Origin: Polyangiaceae bacterium
GTDB lineage: Bacteria > Myxococcota_A > Polyangia > Polyangiales > Polyangiaceae
Direction of reading: 5' to 3'
Assembly (NCBI GenBank): GCA_025937835.1
Contig: JAICQO010000001.1
Location: 1-64,000 of the forward strand
Length of the DNA: 64,000 nt
Position numbers and translations under genes: made by a program. The notes under the pieces are model-generated. The model worked only from the letters and a program-made list of their open reading frames with translations. It did no database searches and was not told the origin of the DNA. Below, piece after piece: positions 52,442-60,903 of this stretch (position 1 is the first letter of the stretch; each line of letters opens with the position of its first letter).

Positions 52442-52592
52442 CTCGGCCGTGCGGCCTGGCGCCTACGGTCGTCCGTTCACCTACATTCGCGCTGCGCGCT
52501 CGCGCGCGCTCGGAGTGAATCCCATGGCTGGGTGCAGGCTGATCCGGGCTAAGCTTTGAAGCGCCATTGCGCAGGGCAACGACAAGGCCAAG

Positions 52593-54176
52593 GTGTCGCC
52601 GGATCCGAATCGACTCCCGAGACTCGTAGAGGGGCTCGATCTCCGAGCTCTGCCCATCTCTCCCGCGGAAGCCTTCGTGCTCTCGCGCGTCGACGGATCG
52701 AGCAGCGAGCTCGAGATCGCCTCGGCCACGGGCCTCGAAGCCGCCCAGGTCACGGCCACCTTGTCGCGCCTCGCGGAGCTCGGCGCCGTGCGCTTCGAGA
52801 CCCCGAGCAGCGAGCGCCCGCGCGTCGCGCCGCGCTCGTCGACTCCCTCGGGGCGCTTGACCCTGAAGCCTGCCGTCGAGGCCCAGGTCGTGCACATCTC
52901 CGAGCACCCGGGCAGCAGCGTTCGCTACGATGCCAAGGAGCTGGAAGAGGCCGCGGATCTCGAGCCCGAGCGCAAACGTCGCATCCTCGACGTGTTTTAT
53001 CGGCTCGAGACGCTCAGCCACTACGAGATCCTCGAGGTGGAGCCCTCCGCGGATCGGCGGCAGATCAAGGCCCGCTACTACGAGGTCGTGAACGTCTTCC
53101 ACCCGGATCGCTATTTCGGGCGGGCGCTCGGCAGCTTCAAGCCGAAGCTCGAGAAGATATTCCAGCGCATCACCGAGGCCCACGACATCCTGACGCGCAG
53201 CGAAGCCCGCGCGGAATACGACGCCTACCTGACCCGCCACCGCGGCACCGAGGCCCTGCACAGGCTCCTCACGGACGAGCAGGCGCGCGCCAAAGAGCTG
53301 CGCGAGATCGAAGATCGGATCTTGGCCGAGGCGCGGATCGGAGATCGAAACGAGTCGCTTCGACCGCCGCCGAGCCAGATGGCGCCGCGGATCGCGACGC
53401 CCGCGCCGTCCGACCCGGCACGCGCCAGTGATCCCGGCAGGGCCTCGCTCACGGGCGAGGCGCCGCAGCGCACGGCGAGCGACACCACGGATCTGCGCCG
53501 GCGCGTCCTGGCTCGGAAGCTCGGCGGCTCGCTGCCGCCTCCCGGTGCGCGCTCCGCCCCGGCCACTCCGGTCGCCCCGGTCACGAGCAGCCCCGAGACG
53601 CGTGAGCGCGCCGTTCAGGAGCTCAAGCGGCGCTACGAAGAGCGCCTGCTCGACGCTCGCCGAAAAAAGGCCGAGGAGCTGGTGGCCCAGGCCGACGCGG
53701 ATCTCGGGCGAAATAACCTGGCCGACGCCGTCAACTCACTGCGCATCGCGACCTCGCTCGTCCCGGGTGACGACCGGCTCTCCGGGCGGGCGCGCGAGCT
53801 CGAGAGCCGCGCTCAACGCCACCTGTCCGACCGCTACCTCGAGCAAGCGAGCTACGAAGAGCGCGAAGGGCGATTCCACGACGCGCTCCGGTCCTACACA
53901 CGCGCACTCCCGGGTAACCCGAGCCCCGCGCTGCACGATCGCATCGCCTACTGCCTGCTTTCGGTCGGCGGCGACGCAAAAAAAGCGATCGACCACGCTC
54001 GAAACGCCGTGCGCGAGGCCCCGGACAAGCCTGCCTTTCGCGTGACGCTGGCGCGCGCATTCATCGCCGCGAACATGACCGAGAGCGCACTCGCGGAGCT
54101 CGAGCGAGCGAAGACGCTGGCGCCCTCGGATGATACAATCACCAACCTCATCCGCCGCCTGAAGCGCGGCGCGTAG
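52593..54176 (+). CDS. J-domain co-chaperone with N-terminal accessory domain and TPRs
   Basis: GTG 52593 starts a 527-residue protein. Residues ~10-70 form a winged-helix-like module (LDLRALPISPAEAFVLSRVDGSSSELEIASATGLEAAQVTATLSRLAELGAVRF). Residues ~140-205 are a J-domain (HYEILEVEPSADRRQIKARYYEVVNVFHPDR) with HPD at 170-172, needed to stimulate Hsp70 ATPase. A linker rich in Pro/Ala/Ser follows, then helical TPRs to the end (RRYEERLLDARRKKAEELVAQADADLGRNNLADAVNSLRIATSLVPGDDRLSGRARELES). It lacks the Gly/Phe and zinc regions of DnaJ, so it is a class C J-protein. It is 13 bp upstream of the Hsp70 gene, its obvious partner. Confidence 0.85.
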   Translation: MSPDPNRLPRLVEGLDLRALPISPAEAFVLSRVDGSSSELEIASATGLEAAQVTATLSRLAELGAVRFETPSSERPRVAPRSSTPSGRLTLKPAVEAQVVHISEHPGSSVRYDAKELEEAADLEPERKRRILDVFYRLETLSHYEILEVEPSADRRQIKARYYEVVNVFHPDRYFGRALGSFKPKLEKIFQRITEAHDILTRSEARAEYDAYLTRHRGTEALHRLLTDEQARAKELREIEDRILAEARIGDRNESLRPPPSQMAPRIATPAPSDPARASDPGRASLTGEAPQRTASDTTDLRRRVLARKLGGSLPPPGARSAPATPVAPVTSSPETRERAVQELKRRYEERLLDARRKKAEELVAQADADLGRNNLADAVNSLRIATSLVPGDDRLSGRARELESRAQRHLSDRYLEQASYEEREGRFHDALRSYTRALPGNPSPALHDRIAYCLLSVGGDAKKAIDHARNAVREAPDKPAFRVTLARAFIAANMTESALAELERAKTLAPSDDTITNLIRRLKRGA

Positions 54177-54189
54177 TATTAGGAGCTTC

Positions 54190-56013
54190 ATGGAGCGCGT
54201 CATCGGTATCGACCTCGGGACCACCAACTCCTGTGTGTCCGTGTTCGAGGGCGATCAGCCCGCGGTGATCTCGAACCGCGGCGGGTACAAAACCACTCCG
54301 AGCGTGGTGGCGGTCACGGAGGCCGGCAAACGCCTGGTCGGGCACATCGCCAAGCGCCAGGCCATCACCAACGCCGAGAACACGGTCTATGCCGCCAAGC
54401 GGCTGATCGGCCGCAAGTGGAGCTCCCCCCAGGTCAAGAACGCAGTCTTGACCTCGAGCTACGCCATCAACGAGGGCCCTCACGGCGACGTGCGCATCCG
54501 GCTCCGCGACAAGACCTACTCGGTGCCCGAGATCAGCTCGATCGTCTTGCAAGAGATGAAGATCATCGCCGAGGACTACCTGGGCGAGCCGGTGCGCAAG
54601 GCCGTGATCACGGTGCCCGCGTACTTCAACGACAACCAGCGCCAGGCCACCAAAGACGCCGGCACGATCGCCGGCCTGGACGTGATCCGCATCATCAACG
54701 AGCCGACCGCCGCGGCCCTCGCCTACGGTTACGGTAAGGATCTCGATCGGACCGTCGCGGTCTACGATCTGGGCGGCGGCACGTTCGACGTGAGCATCCT
54801 CGAGATCGGCTCCTCCGGCGTGTTCAAGGTGATCAGCACCACGGGTGACACGTTCCTCGGTGGTGAAGATTTCGACGCGCGGATCATCGATTGGCTGGTG
54901 AGCGGCTTCCAGCGCGAACACACCATCGACCTGCGCCAGGATCGCATGGCGCTGCAGCGCCTGCGGGACGCGGCCGAAAAGGCCAAGTGCGAGCTTTCGA
55001 GCGTGAAGGAGACGGAGATCAACCTGCCCTTCATCATCTCGACCGGGAGGAACGAGGCGCTCCACCTCCAGCGCACGCTGACCCGCGACACGCTCGAGAA
55101 GCTGACGGACGACCTGGTGGAGCGCACCGTCGAAATCTGCCGCCAGGCCCTGGAAGACGCGCGGCTGCACGTAGACGACATCGAGGACGTGATCCTGGTC
55201 GGGGGCATGACGCGCATGCCGGCGGTGCAGACCTCGGTCGCCGCCTTCTTCGGGCGCGAGCCGAACAAGAGCGTGCATCCGGACGAGGTCGTGGCGGTCG
55301 GCGCCGCGATCCAGGGCGCCGCGCTGGTCCAGGAAAAGAAGGACATGATCCTGCTGGACGTGACCCCGCACGCGCTCGGGATCATGACCTTCGGCAGCAA
55401 CTTCGAGGAGCTGATCCCTCAGAACACCACCGTCCCGACCAGCCGCGCCAAGATCTTCACCACCAGCCGCGATGACCAGACAGCCGTGAAAATCCTGGTC
55501 ATGCAGGGCGAGAGCCGGCAAGCGGCCGACAACGAGATGCTCGGCGAGTTCATCCTCACCGGCCTGCGGCGCGCCCCCAAGGGCCACGTCGAGATCGAGG
55601 TCACGTTCGAGATCAACACCGACGGCATCGTCAGCGTCGCCGCCAAGGACCTCGACACCGGGCAAGCGCAATCGATCCAGGTCACCGCTTCGAGCGGCCT
55701 GACGCAGGACGAGATCAAGGCGATGATGGCCGGCGCGAAGGACTACATGGTCGAGCGGCGCGCCGACGAAGAGTTCGAGGGCGTGAAGCAAGAGGCCGAG
55801 ACGCTGATCGCCGAGATCGAGCGGCTGTTTCCCGAGATCGAGCGGGTGGTCGGCACCGCCGATTTCGGCCGCGATGCGATCGCCAAGGCGCGCAGCGCCG
55901 TCGATCGCGCGCGCGGCGCCATGAAAGACCGCGACCCGAACGCGGTCCGCCTGCAGGTCGAGCAGCTCCAGCGCACGCAGCGGATGTTCAAGGGGGTCGT
56001 TGCCCGCGGCTAA
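54190..56013 (+). CDS. Hsp70 chaperone (DnaK paralogue)
   Basis: The 607-residue protein has the actin-like ATPase signature (IGIDLGTTNSCVSVFEG, TVPAYFNDNQRQATKDAG, VYDLGGGTFDVSIL, VILVGGMTRMPAVQ) and a complete substrate-binding domain (DVTPHALGIMTFGSNFEELIPQNTTVPT, then ...EVTFEINTDGIVSVAAKDLDTGQ). The lid is short and the acidic, glycine-rich tail of housekeeping DnaK is missing (ends MFKGVVARG). AGGAG 6 nt before ATG fixes the start. Because the J-protein before it and the gene after it share a domain, this is probably a dedicated Hsp70 and not the general heat-shock DnaK of the genome; no grpE is adjacent. No CIRCE element is seen. Confidence 0.92.
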   Translation: MERVIGIDLGTTNSCVSVFEGDQPAVISNRGGYKTTPSVVAVTEAGKRLVGHIAKRQAITNAENTVYAAKRLIGRKWSSPQVKNAVLTSSYAINEGPHGDVRIRLRDKTYSVPEISSIVLQEMKIIAEDYLGEPVRKAVITVPAYFNDNQRQATKDAGTIAGLDVIRIINEPTAAALAYGYGKDLDRTVAVYDLGGGTFDVSILEIGSSGVFKVISTTGDTFLGGEDFDARIIDWLVSGFQREHTIDLRQDRMALQRLRDAAEKAKCELSSVKETEINLPFIISTGRNEALHLQRTLTRDTLEKLTDDLVERTVEICRQALEDARLHVDDIEDVILVGGMTRMPAVQTSVAAFFGREPNKSVHPDEVVAVGAAIQGAALVQEKKDMILLDVTPHALGIMTFGSNFEELIPQNTTVPTSRAKIFTTSRDDQTAVKILVMQGESRQAADNEMLGEFILTGLRRAPKGHVEIEVTFEINTDGIVSVAAKDLDTGQAQSIQVTASSGLTQDEIKAMMAGAKDYMVERRADEEFEGVKQEAETLIAEIERLFPEIERVVGTADFGRDAIAKARSAVDRARGAMKDRDPNAVRLQVEQLQRTQRMFKGVVARG

Positions 56014-56017
56014 GCGC

Positions 56018-56842
56018 ATGACGACCGAAAAACGAGGTCCAGGCCCGACGCCCCCTCCGGATTCCATGAAATCCGACGCGGAGCCGTTGGACGTCACCTG
56101 GGACGACGACACACAACCCGGCTTCGCGCCCGGCGAGTCGATCTTCGATCGCGTCACCGAAATCCCGGATATTCCGCTGGAAGTCCACGCCAAGCGGATG
56201 ATGCAGGTCCCGGCCGAGGACGACCCGGTCTCGGGCACCTTCTCGCGCAACTCCGACTCGGCCGCCGCAGGCCTCGAGCTCGATCTCGACGCGCTGTCTT
56301 CGCTGCCGCCCGCCCCGCCGCCGGCTGGCGAAGAGCCGCTGCCCGAACCCGACACCGAGCGCGCGCCGCCCCCCTCGTCCGGGCTCGATTCCGGAGTGCC
56401 CGACGGCGATCGCTTCTCGCTCGAGTTCGGCGTCCCACCGCTGCCGCTCGGCAAGTTCGACAGCGCGCTCGGCGAGATCAAGGACCGCTACGCCATGGGA
56501 GATTACTCCGGTGCGCTGCTCACGGCCGAGGGCATCCTCGAAGCCGACCCCGACCAGCCGGACGCCATCCGCTACGCGAACCGCTGCCGGCAAGTGCTCA
56601 CCGACATGTACTCCGCGCGCATCGGGCAGATGTCCCAGGTCGCGAGCGTGGCCGTGCCGCCGGATCAGATCCGTTGGCTGTCCCTCGATCACCGAGCGGG
56701 CTTCTTGCTGTCGCTGGTAGACGGGCAATCGACGCTCGATGAGGTGCTCGACATCAGCGGCATGCCGCGGCTCGACGCGCTCCGGATCCTGTTTTCGCTG
56801 ATCGAAGAGCGGGTCATCGCCCTCGCCCCGAAAACCCTGTGA
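56018..56842 (+). CDS. Hsp70-operon protein sharing a domain with the J-protein
   Basis: ATG 56018 lies 4 bp after the dnaK-like stop; a TTG at 56000 would overlap that gene. The 274 residues start with an acidic, Pro-rich disordered part (LDVTWDDDTQPGFAPGESIFDRVTEIPDIPLEVHAKRMMQV), then a TPR-like piece (SALGEIKDRYAMGDYSGALLTAEGILEADPDQPDAIRYANRCRQVL), then ~58 residues (QIRWLSLDHRAGFLLSLVDGQSTLDEVLDISGMPRLDALRILFSLIEERVIAL) that parallel the J-protein's first domain. The module therefore occurs in both Hsp70 partners. It could serve as an adaptor that links client proteins to the chaperone; unproven. It overlaps the M1 peptidase gene by 4 bp. Confidence 0.75.
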   Translation: MTTEKRGPGPTPPPDSMKSDAEPLDVTWDDDTQPGFAPGESIFDRVTEIPDIPLEVHAKRMMQVPAEDDPVSGTFSRNSDSAAAGLELDLDALSSLPPAPPPAGEEPLPEPDTERAPPPSSGLDSGVPDGDRFSLEFGVPPLPLGKFDSALGEIKDRYAMGDYSGALLTAEGILEADPDQPDAIRYANRCRQVLTDMYSARIGQMSQVASVAVPPDQIRWLSLDHRAGFLLSLVDGQSTLDEVLDISGMPRLDALRILFSLIEERVIALAPKTL

Positions 56843-58785
56843 AGTTCCGGGGTTTGGCGGGCGCGCGCGGGCTGTTCGAGCTGTTGCTCGGCCTGTCGCT
56901 GTGGGCTGCTGCCGTCGCGCTGGTCGCGCCGAGGCCGCCCGCGCCCCTGCCCGTCCCGAGCGCACGGCCCGCGCCCGCGCGAGCGCCGCAGCAAGTGCCG
57001 CTCGTCGCGTCGTACACACTCGTGGCAAAGCTCGACGAGAGCCAGCACCGCATCGCCGGCAGCGGTACGATCGCCTTCACCAACCGCTCGAGCGCCGCGC
57101 TTCCGAGCCTCTACTTCCACCTCTACCTGAACGGCTTCAAGAACGAGCGCAGCTTGTTCTTGCGCTCGCCGTTCGCGCGCGGCAGGAGCGGTCAGGGCCC
57201 GCGCGAGCATGGCTACATCGAGGTCAAACGGCTCGCCGCACAGGAGCTCGGCGGCATGGATCTGTGGCCTGGCCGCGTGCCGCACAGCCCTTCCGACGCC
57301 GCGGACGAGACCGACATCGAGGTGCCGCTGCCAGTACCTCTCGAGCCCGGGGCAAGCCTCACGCTCGACGTGGCGTTCGACGCGCAGCTGCCCTCTCTGA
57401 TCGAGCGCACCGGCCACGCCGGCAGCTTTCATTTCGCCGGACAGTGGTTCCCGAAGCTCGCAAAGCTCGAGCCCGACGGCGAGTTTGCTCACTTCCCGTT
57501 CCACGCCCAGGCCGAGTTTTACGCGGATTTCGGCCGCTACGACGTGACCCTCGACGTGCCCGCCGGGTTCAGCGTCGGCGCGAGCGGCCAGAAAGTCTCC
57601 GAGGTTTCGCGCGGCCCGCGACGCGAGCTCCGCTACGTCGCCGAGCCGGTGCACGACTTCGCCTGGACTGCGTGGGACGGCTTCGCGGAGCGCCGCGAGC
57701 GGATCGCGGGCGTCGACGTCACCCTGCTAAGCCCCAAGGGTTACGAGGAAATCGCGCGTCAGACCCTGAGCACGCTGGCGTTCGGCCTACCCGAGCTCGA
57801 GCGGCGTTTCGGCGCCTACCCGTACCGGACGCTGACGGTGGTCCACCCGCCGCAAGAGGCCGAACAGGCGGGCGGCATGGAATATCCGACGCTGATCACG
57901 ACCGGTGGTCCGTGGTTTTTGCCGTACACCGGCACGCGCGCCCTGGAAGCGGTGACTCTGCACGAGCTCGCGCACCAGTGGTTCTACGGGCTCGTGGCCA
58001 CGAACGAAGCACGCCATCCGTTCCTCGACGAGGGCCTCTCGAGCTACGGCGAGCTCCGCGCGCTCGGTGTGCGCTTCGGCGACGCCTCGCTCGCGAACGT
58101 GTCGGGGCTCGAGCTCTCGGCTGAAGCGCTGTTTCGTGCGGGCGCCGCCCTGCGCGCCGGCGAGGAGTCGCTCGCGCTGCCCGCCCGCAAATTCTCGAGC
58201 TTTCGTAGCCTCGGGCTCCTGGTCTACCTGCGCACGGCGACGGCGCTCGAGACGCTCGCTCGCTGTTTCGGCCGGGCAAAGCTGGATGCGGCGCTCGGCG
58301 CCTTCGCCGAGAAGCAACGCTTCGCGCACCCGGGCCCCGAAGCTCTGGTTGCCGAGCTCCGGAGCGAGCTGGGTGAGCCCGCGGCCCGGGCTTTCGAGCG
58401 CGTCGCGTTCGAGCGCGGGCGCGTGAACTTCTCGGTTCGGGAGCTCGACGCCGCGCGTGATCCGAGCGCGACGGGCCCGACCACGTACGTGAACCGCGTG
58501 GTCGTGCACCGCACGGGTGACGTGGAGCTGCCGGTCGAGATCCGGATGAGCTTCCGCAACGGCGCCGTGTTCCGCGAGCGCTGGGACGGGACGGGTCCGA
58601 CCTGGACCTACGAGAGCCGCGGCCCCGCACCGCTGGTCCGCGCGGTAGTCGATCCCGAACAGCGCGTGCTGCTCGACGACAATCTGCTCGACAACTCCGC
58701 GAGCCTCGCCCCCCGCTCGCTGACCCGCATCGAAGAACGCCTCGCGTACATCGCCGCGCTGACTCTCGGAGGCATCGCGCCGTGA
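56839..58785 (+). CDS. M1 family zinc aminopeptidase, membrane-anchored
   Basis: GTG 56839 overlaps the upstream stop (GTGA). The 648-residue protein has a hydrophobic N-terminal anchor (GLFELLLGLSLWAAAVALVA), a beta-rich N-domain and the gluzincin motif H375-E376-x2-H379-x18-E398 (HELAHQWFYGLVATNEARHPFLDEG), which binds the catalytic zinc. The upstream AGGMEYPTLITTGG stands in for the GAMEN exopeptidase motif, here GGMEY. The C-terminal part is helical plus a late beta-domain. It probably acts in the periplasm on peptides or unfolded chains. Its place in a chaperone operon suggests protein quality control. Confidence 0.88.
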   Translation: MKFRGLAGARGLFELLLGLSLWAAAVALVAPRPPAPLPVPSARPAPARAPQQVPLVASYTLVAKLDESQHRIAGSGTIAFTNRSSAALPSLYFHLYLNGFKNERSLFLRSPFARGRSGQGPREHGYIEVKRLAAQELGGMDLWPGRVPHSPSDAADETDIEVPLPVPLEPGASLTLDVAFDAQLPSLIERTGHAGSFHFAGQWFPKLAKLEPDGEFAHFPFHAQAEFYADFGRYDVTLDVPAGFSVGASGQKVSEVSRGPRRELRYVAEPVHDFAWTAWDGFAERRERIAGVDVTLLSPKGYEEIARQTLSTLAFGLPELERRFGAYPYRTLTVVHPPQEAEQAGGMEYPTLITTGGPWFLPYTGTRALEAVTLHELAHQWFYGLVATNEARHPFLDEGLSSYGELRALGVRFGDASLANVSGLELSAEALFRAGAALRAGEESLALPARKFSSFRSLGLLVYLRTATALETLARCFGRAKLDAALGAFAEKQRFAHPGPEALVAELRSELGEPAARAFERVAFERGRVNFSVRELDAARDPSATGPTTYVNRVVVHRTGDVELPVEIRMSFRNGAVFRERWDGTGPTWTYESRGPAPLVRAVVDPEQRVLLDDNLLDNSASLAPRSLTRIEERLAYIAALTLGGIAP

Positions 58786-59651
58786 CGCGATTCGTGGCGA
58801 TTTTCAGGCGATTTCCGCGGACTACCGCGGTGCTCCTCGCCGCAGCGCTGCGCTCGGCCTCGGGCTGGGTCGTGGCATTCCCGCTCGTGGCGGCGCTGTC
58901 CGCGCTCGGCGTGGGCTCGCTGCCGAGCGGCGACCGGGCCTTGTTCGCGCCGTCGGGCTTGCTCTTGGTAGAGACGCTGCGCGTCGGTGAGCTCCCGCTC
59001 CGAGCGGCGGCGCAGACCTCGCTGCTGTCGTGGGTGCTGTGCGCGCTGGCTCAGGCGCTGCCCACGGCGCTGGTGTTTGCGGCCTTCGCCTTACCGCCCA
59101 CCGACCCCGGTGCGCCCTTTCGACGCGCGCTCGCGCTGACGCCGCGCTTCATCGCGCTCGGCGCGCTCGACTGCGGGCTGTGCGCGCTCACGTTCGTGCT
59201 CGGGATCTTGCTCTGGCCAGCCGCGACGTCCGCGTCCGGTGATGCCCAGTTTGGCCTGGCCGCGCTCGTCATCGGCTGGGCGTTGCTGCTCTCCGCGGCG
59301 ATCTCGATGTTCGTCGACCTGGCCCGGCTCGCCAGCATCGAGCCCGACAAGACGCTCCGGCAAGCCGTCGACGAAGCAGCGCTCGGCTTTCGAAGGCGCG
59401 GCTTGCGCCTCGCGGCGCGCTACGTTCTGACCAGCGGCGCGGGCGCGCTGTGCGTGGCGGCCGCCGCGCGTGGCACCGAGCTCTGCCGCGTGGACGCAGC
59501 CGGGGAGCTGCGGGTCTTGGTGGTCTTCGCGCTCCATCAAGCGGTCTTGATCGCGCTGACCGGCATACAAGCCGTTTGGGTGCGCGCGCTATCCAACACG
59601 GACGCGGGAGGACGATATTGGCCTCTCCCGGGCACTGCGGCCGAGCACTAA
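58782..59651 (+). CDS. Polytopic membrane protein of the chaperone operon
   Basis: GTG 58782 overlaps the M1 peptidase stop (GTGA). The 289 residues have about six membrane segments (VLLAAALRSASGWVVAFPLVAALSALGVG, TSLLSWVLCALAQALPTALVFAAFAL, FIALGALDCGLCALTFVLGILLW, AALVIGWALLLSAAISMFVDLARL, AARYVLTSGAGALCVAAAA, VVFALHQAVLIALTGIQAVWVRAL), with SIEPDKTLRQAVDEAALGFRRRG between, likely cytoplasmic. No family recognised. Last gene of the operon; a 58-bp gap separates it from the esterase. Confidence 0.75.
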   Translation: MTRFVAIFRRFPRTTAVLLAAALRSASGWVVAFPLVAALSALGVGSLPSGDRALFAPSGLLLVETLRVGELPLRAAAQTSLLSWVLCALAQALPTALVFAAFALPPTDPGAPFRRALALTPRFIALGALDCGLCALTFVLGILLWPAATSASGDAQFGLAALVIGWALLLSAAISMFVDLARLASIEPDKTLRQAVDEAALGFRRRGLRLAARYVLTSGAGALCVAAAARGTELCRVDAAGELRVLVVFALHQAVLIALTGIQAVWVRALSNTDAGGRYWPLPGTAAEH

Positions 59652-59709
59652 CGTCGACCGACGCGCGGCGCGCTCCCCAGCCACCTGACAGCCGCGCGGC
59701 AAAGCTACC

Positions 59710-60831
59710 ATGACGAGAGAACTCGGACTTCGGTTTGCGACGAGTCTGCCGGCGCTCACCGCGGCGCTGATCTTGAGCTGTAGCGAGGAGGCGTCACCCG
59801 GTCAGGCCTCGGGCACCGGCGGCGGCGTCGCGAGCGGCGGCACCGTGTCCTCGAACGGTGGCACGACCGGCGGCGTTTCGACCGGCGGCGCAGCGCCGAA
59901 GGGCGGCACGGCGAGCTTTGGCGGCGTGACGGCGGCCGGCGGTACGACGGCCAAGGGCGGTTCGCCGGCGATCGGCGGCGCCGTCTCGATGGGGGGCTCC
60001 ACGACGGGCGGCTCCAAGGCGACGGGCGGCGCCGCAGCCACGGGCGGTTCGACGGCCGCGGGCGGCTCGAACGGCGGCAGCGGTGGCAGCGTGCGGAGCC
60101 CTGGTTGCGGGGTCACCGACCACCTGAAGAGCGCCACCACGACCATCGACGTCGGAGGCAAGCAGCGCGAGTACACCCTCGACGTGCCCGAAAATTACGA
60201 CCCGGACACGGCGTACAAGCTGATCTTCGGCTGGCACTGGCGCGGGGGCAAATCGAGCGACGTCGTCAGCGGTCAGATCATCGGCGGCGCGTACTACGGC
60301 CTCAAGCAGCGAGCCGAGGGCAGCGCCATCTTCGTCGCGCCGAACGGCATCGACAACGGCTGGGCCAACACCGGCGGGCGCGACATCGCTTTCTTGAACG
60401 CGATGCTCGAGCTGTTCGAGTCGAAGCTGTGCATCGACACGAGCCGGATCTTTTCGACCGGCTTCAGCTACGGCGGCATGATGTCGTTCACCGTCGGCTG
60501 CGACGCCCCGGGCGTGTTCCGAGCCATCGCTCCGATGTCGGGGGCGCTGTACAGCGGCTGCAACCGCAACGGCGCGGCTCCCGTGGCCGTCTGGATGGCG
60601 CACGGCACCAACGACGACGTGGTCCCCCTGTCGGACGGCAAGGCCGGGCTCGCCGTATTCCTCGAGAAGAACGGCTGCTCGGATCAAACCATGCCGACCA
60701 TGCCGAGCCCGTGTGTGTCGTACCAGGGCTGCAGCGCCGGCCACCCCGTCACGTACTGCGAGTTCAACGGCGGCCACGGCCCGCAGAATTTCGCGCCCCA
60801 GGCGGTCTGGGACTTTTTCAGTCAGTTCTAG
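59710..60831 (+). CDS. CE1-type esterase lipoprotein (PHB depolymerase/feruloyl esterase family)
   Basis: The 373-residue protein has a lipoprotein signal (LPALTAALILSC), a Gly/Ser/Thr tether of ~95 residues, and an alpha/beta-hydrolase domain from about residue 130 (REYTLDVPENYDPDTAYKLIFGWHWRGG). The triad is visible: S253 in GFSYGGMM, D302 or D303 in HGTNDDVVP, H356 in NGGHGPQ. Cys pairs suggest disulphides. Such enzymes release ferulic or acetyl groups from plant cell-wall polysaccharides or cut polyhydroxyalkanoate. With the GH5 and CotH proteins it belongs to a surface-tethered set in this window. Confidence 0.85.
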   Translation: MTRELGLRFATSLPALTAALILSCSEEASPGQASGTGGGVASGGTVSSNGGTTGGVSTGGAAPKGGTASFGGVTAAGGTTAKGGSPAIGGAVSMGGSTTGGSKATGGAAATGGSTAAGGSNGGSGGSVRSPGCGVTDHLKSATTTIDVGGKQREYTLDVPENYDPDTAYKLIFGWHWRGGKSSDVVSGQIIGGAYYGLKQRAEGSAIFVAPNGIDNGWANTGGRDIAFLNAMLELFESKLCIDTSRIFSTGFSYGGMMSFTVGCDAPGVFRAIAPMSGALYSGCNRNGAAPVAVWMAHGTNDDVVPLSDGKAGLAVFLEKNGCSDQTMPTMPSPCVSYQGCSAGHPVTYCEFNGGHGPQNFAPQAVWDFFSQF

Positions 60832-60903
60832 CGTTTCGGCCGATTTGCGAAGCTCGGCGTCAGCTTGCGACCCGAGCCCTCGAGCCGGCGCCGCGCCGCT
60901 CCA

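Noticed and set aside
54190-56013. Housekeeping dnaK
   Set aside because: No grpE or typical dnaJ is adjacent, the tail is missing, and the neighbours suggest a specialised paralogue. A strict call needs the rest of the genome.
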